Shown here: positions 53,600 to 62,386 of the stretch, piece by piece | How positions within the stretch are numbered: the first letter of the stretch is position 1 | Layout: the number at the start of each line of letters is the position of its first letter | The notes under the pieces: generated by a model | The model's input: only the letters and a program-made list of their open reading frames with translations | Told to the model about the DNA's origin: nothing | Databases searched by the model: none | Position numbers and translations under genes: made by a program | Assembly: GCA_947311315.1 (NCBI GenBank) | Contig: CAMZKN010000111.1 | Coordinates: forward strand, 38,149 to 102,148 | DNA from: an uncultured Desulfobulbaceae bacterium | GTDB lineage: Bacteria; Desulfobacterota; Desulfobulbia; Desulfobulbales; Desulfocapsaceae | DNA length: 64,000 nucleotides | Reading direction: 5' to 3'

Positions 53600-53692
53600 T
53601 GTCCTCTGTCCTCTGACTTCTGACTTCTGCTACCGACTGCTCATCAGGCCGGAGCCATCACGCTCCGACGATCCCGCTCAGGAAGCGGGATT
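53600..53692. repeat. Short tandem words and hairpin in the prophage early region
   Basis: CTGTCCT twice and CTGACTT twice in tandem (about 53600-53629), then a GATCCCGCT-CAGG-AAGCGGGAT hairpin (about 53670-53692). The tandem words resemble dispersed intergenic repeats of environmental bacteria. They lie between two early genes. Confidence 0.5.
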
Positions 53693-53698
53693 TCGCTG

Positions 53699-54055
53699 TT
53701 ACATACACATTCTGTCAAACGAGGTAGGCCCCGGTATTCTGTCAAGATGCTCAGGCCGGGGACGGTAACCAAGATGAGAAAACACACTCTCATTTTTTCT
53801 TTTATTTCTCTTCGCAGTCGCCACCCGTTTTTTTATTGTGTCACGCTGGTGCAAAGCAGATGCGAGGATACGCGGAGAATCCCATGGATGTTGTCGCAAA
53901 CGCTTATATATGGTCGAAGGGGAAACACCTATTACCTCAGCAAGTTCGCCCAACACGTATACCCTGCCATCATTGCAGGATATTTCCAGCCGTGTACCAA
54001 CCTTGACAGGCTCTTCAATAATCAATGTTGGTTTTTTCGTAACTATTGGTTTCAT
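53699..54055 (-). CDS. HTH protein with disordered basic tail, 118 aa
   Basis: From the ATG at 54055 (AAGGGAGAGG upstream). The middle has a helix-turn-helix (YVLGELAEVIGVSPSTIYKRL), followed by a Lys/Arg-rich tail. Probably an early DNA-binding regulator. Coupled to the upstream small protein by ATGA. Confidence 0.7.
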   Translation of the reverse strand: MKPIVTKKPTLIIEEPVKVGTRLEISCNDGRVYVLGELAEVIGVSPSTIYKRLRQHPWDSPRILASALHQRDTIKKRVATAKRNKRKNESVFSHLGYRPRPEHLDRIPGPTSFDRMCM

Positions 54056-54258
54056 ACTGACCTCTCCCTTCTGGCTTCTGTATTCTGATACCTGCACCGG
54101 GCCTTCAACCCCCTCCTATCCGTCAAATACCCACTCAACCAGCCGCATTTCGTAGACACGCCACCATCTTCTTCAGGCAAACATTCACAGTTGCAATGAA
54201 TGGGACAAACAGCATTGACGGTACCTCCATTTTTAATCGCTGGCCTAAGCATCTCCAT
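54052..54258 (-). CDS. Small Cys-rich early protein, 68 aa
   Basis: ATG at 54258 (or 54252) gives a product with CPIHCNCECL and later Cys residues (STKCGW, KARCRY), which suggests a small zinc-binding fold. The longer frame to 54354 overlaps another gene and is not needed. Neighbouring overlaps (ATGA at its end) support it. Confidence 0.5.
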   Translation of the reverse strand: MEMLRPAIKNGGTVNAVCPIHCNCECLPEEDGGVSTKCGWLSGYLTDRRGLKARCRYQNTEARRERSV

Positions 54259-54391
54259 TGCTGCCCTCCAAACCGTCAAGTATCCATTCAGCATCAGATG
54301 ATTCAATCTCACGCTCTTCAAGCCATTCCTGAAAAAGCTCAAAATTCTCTTCACAAAAGCTCTTTATTAAGGCGATCTTTGGATTTCCCAT
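54245..54391 (-). CDS. Small acidic early protein, 48 aa
   Basis: ATG at 54391, two bases after the DUF3164 stop, with GGGGG upstream. The product (MGNPKIALIKSFCEENFELF..., ending LDGLEGSNGDA) is acidic and helical. No family recognised. Placement in a packed operon is the main support. Confidence 0.6.
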   Translation of the reverse strand: MGNPKIALIKSFCEENFELFQEWLEEREIESSDAEWILDGLEGSNGDA

Positions 54392-54392
54392 A

Positions 54393-55007
54393 TCAAACCC
54401 CCGCCAGATCAAGCCGCAGAGTTTCCCATTCCGCCTCTTTGTCAGCCTTAACCTGAAACATCAGATAACTTCTGGTACCGGTGACTGTCACCGCCTCGGT
54501 GATAAGTTCCATGGCGGCGATCCACGCCTTGTCGCGGATCTTGAGTTTTCGCAGACCAAGAATCCGCTTGGTATCAACATTGCCCTTACGATCGACCTTA
54601 AAGGCATCAAAGACCACCGCTTTCAGATTATCGTTTGCCCCCTGGCTCCAACGTTCCAGACAGTCATCAATCTTCTGCTTGGCCAGCTGCAGCCTCTCGT
54701 CAAATTCAATTACCTTGTTTATCTTGATCATCACCCGCTTGGATCCGGAAAATCCGGTCAACTGATAATTACCGCCGGGGGAAAGTGACTGCTCTCCATT
54801 CTGCTGTGCCAGCCAATCCAGATATTTGGCAATATCACCAAGGACTGACGCCTTGAACTTTTTAATCCGTTCCTGCATCAAAAGAGCCTGTCTGATCTGC
54901 TTTTCAACCATTGCATCCCGCTTTTTTTCGACCGGATCAATATATTTAACCGGTACCGGATTGCCGCTGGCATCAATCCAGCGGCCCTGCTTATCCTTAG
55001 TTGCCAT
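54393..55007 (-). CDS. DUF3164 family protein (Mu-like early gene)
   Basis: The 204-aa product from the ATG at 55007 has the DUF3164 start WIDASGNPVPVKYIDPVEKKRDAMVE, a helical middle and the conserved end DKAWIAAMELITEAVTVTGTRSYL. This family is a marker of Mu-like phages, usually near the transposase genes. Function unknown; a role in replication is suspected. Confidence 0.88.
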   Translation of the reverse strand: MATKDKQGRWIDASGNPVPVKYIDPVEKKRDAMVEKQIRQALLMQERIKKFKASVLGDIAKYLDWLAQQNGEQSLSPGGNYQLTGFSGSKRVMIKINKVIEFDERLQLAKQKIDDCLERWSQGANDNLKAVVFDAFKVDRKGNVDTKRILGLRKLKIRDKAWIAAMELITEAVTVTGTRSYLMFQVKADKEAEWETLRLDLAGV

Positions 55008-55362
55008 AGTGCCCTCCACAATGTACCTTGCTGGCCAGATAATCCTGTGCCTTGCCGGCAAAACATTGAGCGGTAAGGCTCAAACGCTGAATATGCTCAT
55101 CGTCCATTGTATCCGGGTCAGCCTCCAGTAAAACAGAGCCGAGCTCCAGAGCCTGGGACAACATATCGGCATGCAGCGAGGCAACCACCCGCCCCATCGC
55201 CACACCTTTATCCCGCTCGATCTCTTTCAGAACGCCCGCAAGATCACGCTTCATACTCTGTATTTTTACCGATTCTTCCGTCAGCCCCGACACACTGATC
55301 GCCGGATGAATATCGCTGAGTGTTGCCAACACATTTCTGGTCTTTTCTGCTATTGCATTCAT
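54997..55362 (-). CDS. Early-region hypothetical protein, 121 aa
   Basis: A helical 121-aa product (MNAIAEKTRNVLATLSDIHP...). No family recognised. It starts on the last base of the Cro-like gene stop and overlaps the DUF3164 start by 11 bp. Confidence 0.6.
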   Translation of the reverse strand: MNAIAEKTRNVLATLSDIHPAISVSGLTEESVKIQSMKRDLAGVLKEIERDKGVAMGRVVASLHADMLSQALELGSVLLEADPDTMDDEHIQRLSLTAQCFAGKAQDYLASKVHCGGHYGN

Positions 55363-55703
55363 TATTGTTCTCTCCCTATTTCAATTCGATCACTGTTAAA
55401 CTGGCAGCGCCTGCATTCACGATAAAGCTGTACCCGTAAGGGGTTTGATGTGGAGAATTGCCGCCTGCGCTCCCGTACACATCTGTTTAAGGGGATATCG
55501 CCCAGTAATGGGCAGGGAATTATCCTGGTACCAAAGACTTCTTCAACCCTGGCCAGAAAAGTTTCCAGCCCGCCCTTGTAATTACCGCTGAGAACCTGGC
55601 TTATGGTGGCGGTGGAATAGTCGAGCATTTTGCCGACTTTGGCCTGACTGCCATGGGTTTTTACCGCATCGTGCAGCATTTCTATTACGTTTGTTTCAGT
55701 CAT
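55362..55703 (-). CDS. Cro/XRE-like HTH protein, 113 aa
   Basis: The N-terminus has an HTH (HGSQAKVGKMLDYSTATISQVLSGNYKGG) typical of phage Cro-like proteins. The C-terminal half includes CVRERRRQFSTSNPL and CRRCQFNSD, found in Mu-like phages. It probably regulates early transcription. Confidence 0.75.
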   Translation of the reverse strand: MTETNVIEMLHDAVKTHGSQAKVGKMLDYSTATISQVLSGNYKGGLETFLARVEEVFGTRIIPCPLLGDIPLNRCVRERRRQFSTSNPLRVQLYRECRRCQFNSDRIEIGREQ

Positions 55704-56253
55704 TATCTTCGCTCCACATAATTTTTTTCAGGTTCTGATCCCACACCCGCTTCACCCTCTGGATCATCGGCGGTTTCGGCCCGGTAAACATATGGGGAAG
55801 AAAGAAATAGTTGCCATGCCTGTCTTTACGCAGATATCCGGCCCGACACAGGTGTTTGCAGTAATCCACAGCACTTGACTCCTTTACCTGGCAGCTGTGC
55901 GTGGATGCGTGTATTGCAAGATCACGGCTACTGAAGACCTTGAGGGTGCGCATGGTACGCCACATATTGATTCTGCCCTGTCCCTGGGTAACGCGACTGC
56001 CGTCTTTGCGCACCCTGGGCGCATCGATCCCGCAATCATTAACCAGCGTAAAAGAGGAAGGGGCTGTGCTGGTATCTTCTGCCAGATAGCCGCCATTGGT
56101 AAGGCCACGCAGATAGGCCCGTACAGAGCTTGCATCCAGAGTGGTCGCAAGATAGATATCACGCACGGTAAACTTCCCGGCCCACTGCCGGATAAACTCC
56201 CACATCGCCTCGCGGGAATCGTATCCATTGAGTTTATTCATCTGCTTTCTCAT
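55696..56253 (-). CDS. Winged-helix-like early protein, 185 aa
   Basis: ATG at 56253 overlaps the MuB stop (ATGA). Two DNA-binding-type segments are visible: FTVRDIYLATTLDASSVRAYLRGL and FSSRDLAIHASTHSCQVKESSAVDYCKHL, so a tandem winged-helix protein. It occupies the place just after MuB. Function unknown. Confidence 0.7.
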   Translation of the reverse strand: MRKQMNKLNGYDSREAMWEFIRQWAGKFTVRDIYLATTLDASSVRAYLRGLTNGGYLAEDTSTAPSSFTLVNDCGIDAPRVRKDGSRVTQGQGRINMWRTMRTLKVFSSRDLAIHASTHSCQVKESSAVDYCKHLCRAGYLRKDRHGNYFFLPHMFTGPKPPMIQRVKRVWDQNLKKIMWSEDND

Positions 56254-57014
56254 GAAATAAATCTCCGCTTTGGTGGTTCTCCGGTAAAGATCTGACGGTC
56301 GCCCCAACCGGCAAGATCAATGGATGTCTCACCAATCTCCATGGCCGCAAGCCGGGCCCGCTCTATATTGACAACGATTCTTCTGGTCGATCCCTTGGTC
56401 TTTTGCAGGAATGTTTGTAAAAGATCATCTCCGATCGCAACTTCACGACAATAGAGGGCGACCAGGTGTTTACAGTCGTCAAAATCGGCTGGCTGTGCCG
56501 GTATCCAATCCAGCACACGTCCGTGAAAACGCTCCCAGCGCTGGAGTTTATCCGGCAATAACTCCTCACCAATAAGCAGGATTGCAGCACGGGAACCTTC
56601 GTAAATATCCCGGATCATCTCCACCGCCCCACGGTTGACCAGGTGATCAAATTCATCAACTATCAAAGGACGCTGGGAGCTTGCAAGCTGCTTACAGATC
56701 TGCTCGGTGATCTCGTAGTTTGTCTTTTTGGGTGCCAGCCCAAGTTCACGTGCCATGGCCTGTAAAACCGCCTTGCGTGTCCAGCCTTCCTGACACTGGA
56801 TGTAATAGGCATCCTGATCGTGCTGCACATAACATGCAGCAGTCGACTTGCCCCAGCCGGAAGGCCCGTAAAAACAGACAAAGCCGGGCAGGTGTATCGG
56901 TCTGTTCACCGCCCGCATCATCGCCTGGCTGCACAGGCTGACGTTGGTTATTGGGGCCACGGTTTGCAGCACCCCGGTTTTTTGGCTGTTGAATTCATCC
57001 TCCAGGTATGTCAT
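56250..57014 (-). CDS. MuB-like AAA ATPase (transposition target activator)
   Basis: The 254-aa product has Walker A GPSGWGKST (residues 50-58) and Walker B LIVDEFDHLV, with a C-terminal helical domain (KTKGSTRRIVVNIERARLAAME). In Mu, MuB binds target DNA and stimulates MuA. It lies directly downstream of the transposase. Confidence 0.93.
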   Translation of the reverse strand: MTYLEDEFNSQKTGVLQTVAPITNVSLCSQAMMRAVNRPIHLPGFVCFYGPSGWGKSTAACYVQHDQDAYYIQCQEGWTRKAVLQAMARELGLAPKKTNYEITEQICKQLASSQRPLIVDEFDHLVNRGAVEMIRDIYEGSRAAILLIGEELLPDKLQRWERFHGRVLDWIPAQPADFDDCKHLVALYCREVAIGDDLLQTFLQKTKGSTRRIVVNIERARLAAMEIGETSIDLAGWGDRQIFTGEPPKRRFIS

Positions 57015-57088
57015 ACTTTCTCCTGTATAGTGTTAAGGCTCGATAAGAGCCGGTTACGTAAGAGCCGTGGTTGCAGCCACGGCTTTTT

Positions 57089-59158
57089 TTACATTGCTTG
57101 TTCCTGTTGCTGTCCAAGGGTCTCTGCAACCGAGCGAAAAGCCCGATAGCTCGTACTCTTTCGATACGCTTCATAAAATTTCATCTCTTTCTCACTGATT
57201 ATTCCAGAATTATTCAATGTAGCATCAAGTCTGTTCCAGAGGAGATATTTACCTTTATCGTCCAAAGGAATTGTTACTTCGCAGGCCTTTGCTGCTATTT
57301 TTTCCTGTAACTCTTTTTTATCGGCCTGTAGTTTTAAGGTTGCTGCATCTGACTCTATCGCTTGCTTGGCTGGCTTTATTTCAATAAGGCCACATTCTTC
57401 AGCATCAATTTCCGCAATCTGATCAAGCTTGATCTGCCTGCGTCGTTTGGCTCTCTGCTCATTGGCCTGGTCAATTACCGGACGTGGAAAATAGCTTGAT
57501 TTGTTCTTGTCAAAATGGGCGTAACAGATCATCCTGCCGTCCTTGTCCCAGATCTGCACCATGTCAGCATTGTGAATATCGTAGCCGACCTGGACCCGCT
57601 CACCGTCATAATGCTCAAGATTTCTGTTATAGTAGGTGTTGGTGAAAAGCTGAACACATGCCCGTCGCACCATACATTCCTGACGAGGTAGAAAAATCAT
57701 CTCTATTTCTTCTTCCGTGAGTTGGCATTCTTTCTGGTTCCACCCCTGTTGCACATGCCAACTCCACATCTCAAGGGGTGCCATATGTCGCCGTCTACCT
57801 GTCTTTGGATCATTTATTTTTGGTAGTCCTGAATGAGGCCTGCGGTTATACACGTCAACAGATTGCTGACAGTGTTCAATAAATTGCGGCCATGTCGGTA
57901 AATGAACAGACCTGCCGTCTTTTTTAATTTCACGGTTAACAAGCAATCGCAGGTTTCTCTCGGTAAGACTGTCCATCTCCTTACCTACAAAGGTCGGCAA
58001 CTCTTTTGCAGCAGGTATCCAAAGGGAAGAGTTCAATCTCTCTATAAGTCCACGCCCCTGGGCATTGCCTGGAATACCTTTTTCCCACCTGGTTCCAATT
58101 CTTGCAAAAACGCCGGTAAGCTTATGTGTCAGCACCTTTGCTTTATTACCGGATCCACCATCGGTATAAAGGATACTGAAAACGCCGCCACAGGGCTTTT
58201 GCTCGTTCACCGTGGCTGCATGACGAACAGCGCTGCCAACGGTAACTGATGATTCTGCAAGGCCGACCGACCAGCCGACAAGAACCCTGGTGGCCACATC
58301 AACAACCGAGCATATTTCCGGCTTAAATGGTGCGCCATGTACAGGATGTGCAACTCGTGATTTAAACGAATGGCCGTCGCACGTACCAATCTCCATCGGC
58401 AACAGGTCGCTTGTATCTCTTTTCCTGTAGCCTTTAAGAGCCTTAAGCTCAGAGCCGGTACGCCGCCCTTTCTCCCGCTCCAGCCTGCTGCGCTTTGTAT
58501 GGAAACGGTACACCTGACCATAGCTTGGCATGGCGATATCATTTGGTAGCACCTTTGCCATTCGCTCCATGGCCTGGGGAATAGACGGCTTATCCGGGGT
58601 GCCGTAACACCCTATAAAACAGGTCGCCCAGGGTGGAATATCCTTTTTCTCAATAGTTTGGGGGGCAAAGGCGGCAACGCCTCTTTTGTTCATCGCCTTC
58701 CAGCGATAAAGTGTAGATTTGCTGATAGTTCTGCCGTTTCCGCCTCCGCGCGCATTGGCTATCTCAACAAGAGATTGGAGCTGATCCGGCAACGTCCCTG
58801 TCTTTGCCTGCAGGCAGAATTCTTTTATTGCCTCATTCGTACCGTATTTTCTTTCCATTCTCTGATATTCACGAAAAAGAGCCACCCTGGCGTCCATAAT
58901 ATCCCGCTGCCAGTTCTTGAGGTCGGAGATTTTTGTAAGCTTTTTTGTTGCCGTAAGAGCCTGTGTGGCAGCAGATGCCGTTATCAGCGCAAGTTGCCGA
59001 TTCTCAGGCATAAGAGAGAGCACAAATTTTTTAACAACGACACCGTTCTCCAGCTCCTGCGTATAGTCCCACTGTTCGTCCTTTGCCCAGCGATTAACGG
59101 TGCGCTTGGCAACATCCAGACTCTTCGATATTTCTGCAGCAGTAAACTTGGATTCCAT
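57089..59158 (-). CDS. MuA-like DDE transposase
   Basis: The 689-aa product from ATG at 59158 starts with an HTH (MESKFTAAEISKSLDVAKRTVNRW). It continues with DNA-binding helices, an RNase-H core with DDE triad Asp261 (CDGHSF), Asp333 (YTDGGSG) and Glu373 (RGLIERLN), and the Mu C-terminal domain (YNRRPHSGLP, LFTNTYYNRNLEHYDGERV). Spacing is close to Mu MuA. The start overlaps the previous stop by one base (TAATG). It integrates and replicates the phage by transposition. Confidence 0.96.
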   Translation of the reverse strand: MESKFTAAEISKSLDVAKRTVNRWAKDEQWDYTQELENGVVVKKFVLSLMPENRQLALITASAATQALTATKKLTKISDLKNWQRDIMDARVALFREYQRMERKYGTNEAIKEFCLQAKTGTLPDQLQSLVEIANARGGGNGRTISKSTLYRWKAMNKRGVAAFAPQTIEKKDIPPWATCFIGCYGTPDKPSIPQAMERMAKVLPNDIAMPSYGQVYRFHTKRSRLEREKGRRTGSELKALKGYRKRDTSDLLPMEIGTCDGHSFKSRVAHPVHGAPFKPEICSVVDVATRVLVGWSVGLAESSVTVGSAVRHAATVNEQKPCGGVFSILYTDGGSGNKAKVLTHKLTGVFARIGTRWEKGIPGNAQGRGLIERLNSSLWIPAAKELPTFVGKEMDSLTERNLRLLVNREIKKDGRSVHLPTWPQFIEHCQQSVDVYNRRPHSGLPKINDPKTGRRRHMAPLEMWSWHVQQGWNQKECQLTEEEIEMIFLPRQECMVRRACVQLFTNTYYNRNLEHYDGERVQVGYDIHNADMVQIWDKDGRMICYAHFDKNKSSYFPRPVIDQANEQRAKRRRQIKLDQIAEIDAEECGLIEIKPAKQAIESDAATLKLQADKKELQEKIAAKACEVTIPLDDKGKYLLWNRLDATLNNSGIISEKEMKFYEAYRKSTSYRAFRSVAETLGQQQEQAM

Positions 59159-59340
59159 TATCTGTTCCTGAGTTGACGTTCCTCTGCTGCCTTTCCTGCC
59201 GGATTGTATGGCCTGGGGAGGACGACACTGAATCCCTGTCTGATAAATTCGCATATTTGAGCTGCTCTATCCGAGCCGGTTCGATTGTCGACCATATATA
59301 TAGTGTTACCCTCTTTCCTGTACTCTCTGGTTCCAGTCAT
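59158..59340 (-). CDS. Small early protein upstream of the transposase, 60 aa
   Basis: A 60-aa product (MTGTREYRKEGNTIYMVDNRTG...) coupled to muA through TAATG. No family recognised; placement is the main support. Confidence 0.55.
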   Translation of the reverse strand: MTGTREYRKEGNTIYMVDNRTGSDRAAQICEFIRQGFSVVLPRPYNPAGKAAEERQLRNR

Positions 59341-59342
59341 GA

Positions 59343-60245
59343 TTATCCCCTTAAGTTTTTGACATCTTTTAAGATATTCTCAAACGCCTCGATCATCGCT
59401 TTCTTTTCATCAAACTGTTCAACAACACTCCATTGATCGTCATGCAGAAGCATCCGTATAACGAGCTTTTTTTCGTCCATCTGATAGATGGCAAACCCGG
59501 CGTCCATCAGCTTTTCTGTATTACTGGCCTCTATGGCGTAACCCGGATTAGGTATGCGATGATTACCGTTTTCACTTATAGCGCCCCTGATTCCGTCCAG
59601 ATGGCGGACAACGGTGAGCCTGTCGGTGGTTGCCCACTTGCTGTCAATCTCGGTTTGAACCGCATCTAAAAAACCTTTAAAGGCCAGAGCAAAGGCCTCA
59701 CTTTTCCGTCTACCATTGGCCTTTTTAGGCCGTTTTGCCCTCTCCACCTGTTTTTTCATCTTGGCATAGCCTAGATCACGCACGGTTTTTCGTACATGGG
59801 CAGCGGTAACCTTGCCATCTTCGGCGGTGGCTATAGTCTCCTGCCATACCTCCCGCTGTTCTTCGGGAGTAAGGCCTACCAGGGCTCTGGCTTGTGATTC
59901 GTTTTGCGGAAGTGGTAGTTCTTTTTGTCCACCATTGGTAGACAAAATACGCATACTTTCTAATTCGTTTTTGTTGACAATTGTCAACAGATTCGCAATT
60001 ACCTCAGCTGCTTTTATATATCGATAAGCGTAATCTTTGCCCATATCCAACACCTCGCGACTATAGTCTGCAAAGCAGTGATGGGTGGACTTATAGAGCT
60101 TTTTCGCCTGTATCTCACTCAAGGTCTCACCAAGCTCTATATAAAAGCCGCGCACCGTACTAAAAACCTTCTCTTCCAATTTTTTACGCAGAGCTGTTTC
60201 TTTTTTTGTCAGCGGTACCGGGGTTAAAAAAAAGTCTTCTTTCAT
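59343..60245 (-). CDS. ParB-like/KorB-like early protein, 300 aa
   Basis: The N-terminal half has helices of the type LYKSTHHCFADYSREVLDMGKDYAYRYIKAAEVI found in many phage and plasmid DNA-binding proteins. A ParB-like segment (LPQNESQARALVGLTPEEQREVWQE) and a basic linker follow. The C-terminal ~110 residues are a separate alpha/beta domain. Probably an early DNA-binding factor in replication or maintenance. Confidence 0.7.
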   Translation of the reverse strand: MKEDFFLTPVPLTKKETALRKKLEEKVFSTVRGFYIELGETLSEIQAKKLYKSTHHCFADYSREVLDMGKDYAYRYIKAAEVIANLLTIVNKNELESMRILSTNGGQKELPLPQNESQARALVGLTPEEQREVWQETIATAEDGKVTAAHVRKTVRDLGYAKMKKQVERAKRPKKANGRRKSEAFALAFKGFLDAVQTEIDSKWATTDRLTVVRHLDGIRGAISENGNHRIPNPGYAIEASNTEKLMDAGFAIYQMDEKKLVIRMLLHDDQWSVVEQFDEKKAMIEAFENILKDVKNLRG

Positions 60246-60256
60246 TCTCTTCTTCC

Positions 60257-60727
60257 TTATCGTTCCATTTCTTCCAGAAACCGCAGCCGCTTGCGCTTTT
60301 CAGCACGGGCCTTGCTTTCCTGTTCGGTAAATTTTTGGATTTCCGCCCGCAGAGCCTCCGGCCCCGGCATGGCAAACATATCACCATGTTCTGCAAGCAG
60401 CCTGATCGGTTCACGATCCCCGGTTACCCGGCAAAATGCGGGGAGATATTCGGCAGGGATCCGATGGCGCTCCTTGGACTCAGCCGTCCAGGAATCTATG
60501 GTGGTTTTGCTCACCTCATGCCCCAGTAGATGGCTCATTTCACCGGCAATCTGATGGCGGGAAAGAGGGCTTTCCTTGATGGCTCTGATAAGGACAAGGC
60601 GTAACCGGTTGGCAATGTCAAGATCACCCTCGCTGATCTCCTTGTTGGCCCCATTGTCAGCGCACTGTTTCAGCACGTCAAAAAGGCTCATTTGTCGCTT
60701 GTCTATTCGTTTTTTACGCTTAGACAT
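60257..60727 (-). CDS. HTH early protein, 156 aa
   Basis: ATG at 60727, overlapping the previous gene end by 8 bp. The motif SRHQIAGEMSHLLGHEVSKTTIDSW...HRIPAEYLPAFCRVTGD is a known Mu-like phage DNA-binding pattern. The C-terminus is a charged coiled coil. Probably an early regulator. Confidence 0.7.
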   Translation of the reverse strand: MSKRKKRIDKRQMSLFDVLKQCADNGANKEISEGDLDIANRLRLVLIRAIKESPLSRHQIAGEMSHLLGHEVSKTTIDSWTAESKERHRIPAEYLPAFCRVTGDREPIRLLAEHGDMFAMPGPEALRAEIQKFTEQESKARAEKRKRLRFLEEMER

Positions 60728-61067
60728 TGCCGCCCGCCTGTTTTTTAGGTACAGTATCGCTATACAGGTATTGTCTGCGCATTTCACGCTCCAGCTTTTT
60801 GGCCTGATTTGCTATTTCAGCCTTTATCAGTCGGCGTAAAAAGCGGTTTGATTGAGAGCCCCACACCTGGCTGTGCGATAAACCGAGCAGCCCGGCAATG
60901 CCGTTTTCCACAGGCAGGCTGGAGTAGGTACCAAAGGAGCCGTCCTTGCGTTTATATCTGGTTCCTTTGATAACTTTCTGGGTGATATGATATCCCAGAC
61001 CAATCTTATCGGAGATACGCTGAACGGTCAGGCCGCGAATGGTTAAAAGCTTTTGCAGATTATTCAT
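60720..61067 (-). CDS. Ner-position HTH regulator, 115 aa
   Basis: The first early gene, divergent from the repressor, the position of Mu ner. The N-terminus (LQKLLTIRGLTVQRISDKIGLGYHITQKVIKG) is an HTH. The middle SLPVENGIAGLLGLSHSQVWG suggests a second one. It likely turns down early and repressor transcription as Ner does. Confidence 0.75.
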   Translation of the reverse strand: MNNLQKLLTIRGLTVQRISDKIGLGYHITQKVIKGTRYKRKDGSFGTYSSLPVENGIAGLLGLSHSQVWGSQSNRFLRRLIKAEIANQAKKLEREMRRQYLYSDTVPKKQAGGNV

Positions 61068-61257
61068 TTTTATCTATCCCTGGGTAACTTTAGTCCCTGC
61101 CCAAACAGCAGATGTCATAAAGGCGGTTTTGGCATATGCTGAACATTAACATCAGTCCTTTTTTTTGATTTTGAACTGTCTAATAAAAATAACAAACTAG
61201 ACACAAGATATTCGACATATTGAATCAAGTCAAGGGCAAAGTTCCACATATTGAATA
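61068..61257. promoter_or_regulatory. Early operator region with repeated ACATATTGAAT
   Basis: The 11-bp word ACATATTGAAT occurs at 61215-61225 and 61246-61256, exactly 31 bp apart, about three helical turns. The second copy ends one base before the repressor start codon. The spacer between divergent ner-like and repressor genes should hold the early promoter and operators. Also a GTCTA...TAGAC inverted pair near 61178-61203. Confidence 0.6.
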
Positions 61258-61740
61258 ATGGTTAACCGACTACTTGAATTAATTGCAGAGTTTGCAGAAG
61301 GAAAGCAAACGGTATTTGCCGCAAATGCAGGCATCCCGAAGGGAACATTCCATGGATACCTGAAAGGAAGAACTCCGCAATCTGAACATCTTGTTCGCAT
61401 TCGGGAAACTTATTCGGTAAGTATTGATTGGATTTTAACAGGCAAGGGGCCTAAATATATAATCCCCCAGGGCGAAGCTCAGGTATTAGATCCAGACCCT
61501 GAAATAGCAGGTCTTATGGAAGGGGCCAGAAGGGTGTTGACAAGTGGGAACCCCATAGCGTTCGATGCCCTGGAAAGAAATATCCGCTACTTTGATCACG
61601 CTATAAACGCCGAAAAACAACTCAACGAGATGAAAGAGGATATGGAATTCATAAAAAATGAGTTTGCCAAGCTAAAACTTGAAAATCAGCGTCTCGACGA
61701 GGAGGAAGAGGCACAATCTTCAGACGAGAAGGCAGCGTGA
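61258..61740 (+). CDS. Prophage repressor (HTH plus coiled coil), 160 aa
   Basis: The only plus-strand gene at the phage left arm, as with Mu c. The N-terminus (VNRLLELIAEFAEGKQTVFAAN..GIPKGTFHGYLKG) is an XRE-type HTH. SVSIDWILTGKGPKYI is a known phage CI-like motif. The C-terminus is a coiled coil. It has no peptidase domain, so release is unlikely to be by SOS self-cleavage. No ribosome site precedes the ATG, so a leaderless mRNA is possible. Confidence 0.85.
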   Translation: MVNRLLELIAEFAEGKQTVFAANAGIPKGTFHGYLKGRTPQSEHLVRIRETYSVSIDWILTGKGPKYIIPQGEAQVLDPDPEIAGLMEGARRVLTSGNPIAFDALERNIRYFDHAINAEKQLNEMKEDMEFIKNEFAKLKLENQRLDEEEEAQSSDEKAA

Positions 61741-61846
61741 TTTATGCAGTTTTTTAATAATACACCATTCTAACGCAAAGAATATGTTTTATTCTGCTTT
61801 TATTTAAGGATAGATATCTGTTTTAAATAGTAATTAAGGAAGAACT

Positions 61847-62197
61847 ATGAAAAAAATCTGTATATTTTTAATAATTGGGATGCTCATTTCTACGCCTGCG
61901 GTTGCTGAATACAAAATAAGCAAACAAGATATAATTAATGCAGAAAAAACAAGAGCCATGGCTGTCAAAATGGGATTAAACAAAGTTTCCTCTGCAAGCT
62001 GGGTATCTATTGCAAAGAAGTCTACTAAAAAACCCCTATCTAAAAAACAAATAGCTGCTCTTCAATGTATGGCAAAAAAGGCCAAAGAGATGCAATTCAA
62101 TTCACCAATAAAGGTATACGCTAGGTATTTGGCTGATCAGGAATTTGAACAAAAGACAGACACTGAAAACGCCGAATCATGTGGGTTAAAAAAATAG
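61847..62197 (+). CDS. Exported small basic protein, 116 aa
   Basis: A signal peptide (MKKICIFLIIGMLISTPAVA) precedes a basic mature part with KISKQDIINAEKTRAMAVKM and Cys residues (ALQCMAKKA, AESCGLKK). GGAAGAAC precedes the ATG. No family recognised. It lies just after the repressor, where lysogeny-expressed morons are common, so it may be part of the prophage. Confidence 0.65.
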   Translation: MKKICIFLIIGMLISTPAVAEYKISKQDIINAEKTRAMAVKMGLNKVSSASWVSIAKKSTKKPLSKKQIAALQCMAKKAKEMQFNSPIKVYARYLADQEFEQKTDTENAESCGLKK

Positions 62198-62386
62198 ATA
62201 AATTGGTTAAAAAACCCCTTTTTTCATGTCCCACCCTCGGCGATTCCATAAATTTTCTAAAAACCGTCAAAACCGTTACAGGCAAAGGCGTAGAGCAATA
62301 TTTCTTCTTAAAATGAAATGTCCCGACCCCTGTCCCACCCTCACCCCTTTAGGTGGGACATAAAAAAAGCTGTTTCGAGGTAAAAA
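62198..62386. other. Intergenic region with repeated GTCCCACCCTC words
   Basis: Two copies of the word GTCCCACCCTC (near 62229 and 62332). A hairpin GTCCCACC (62332-62339) pairs with GGTGGGAC (62352-62359), followed by ATAAAAAAA. Possibly a regulator or terminator region; no promoter identified. Confidence 0.45.

Larger units (their letters stand above)
26051..61846 (-). mobile_element. Mu-like transposable prophage with siphovirus-type tail
   Basis: The core contains MuA, MuB, DUF3164, GemA, Mor, Mu-type TerL, portal-MuF, virion morphogenesis protein and protease, plus lambda-type decoration and capsid proteins and a tape-measure/tail-chaperone set. Nearly all genes are on the minus strand, with the repressor at 61258 on the plus strand. 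The right (tail-fibre) end lies between 25930 and 26087. The left end lies between 61741 and about 63371. I could not find an unambiguous terminal inverted repeat or 5-bp target duplication, so these limits are approximate. All expected essential genes look intact. Confidence 0.9.

Noticed and set aside
57089..59254. Longer transposase start at 59254
   Set aside because: The extra 32 residues overlap the upstream 60-aa gene and lack family similarity; ATG at 59158 with TAATG coupling is better.
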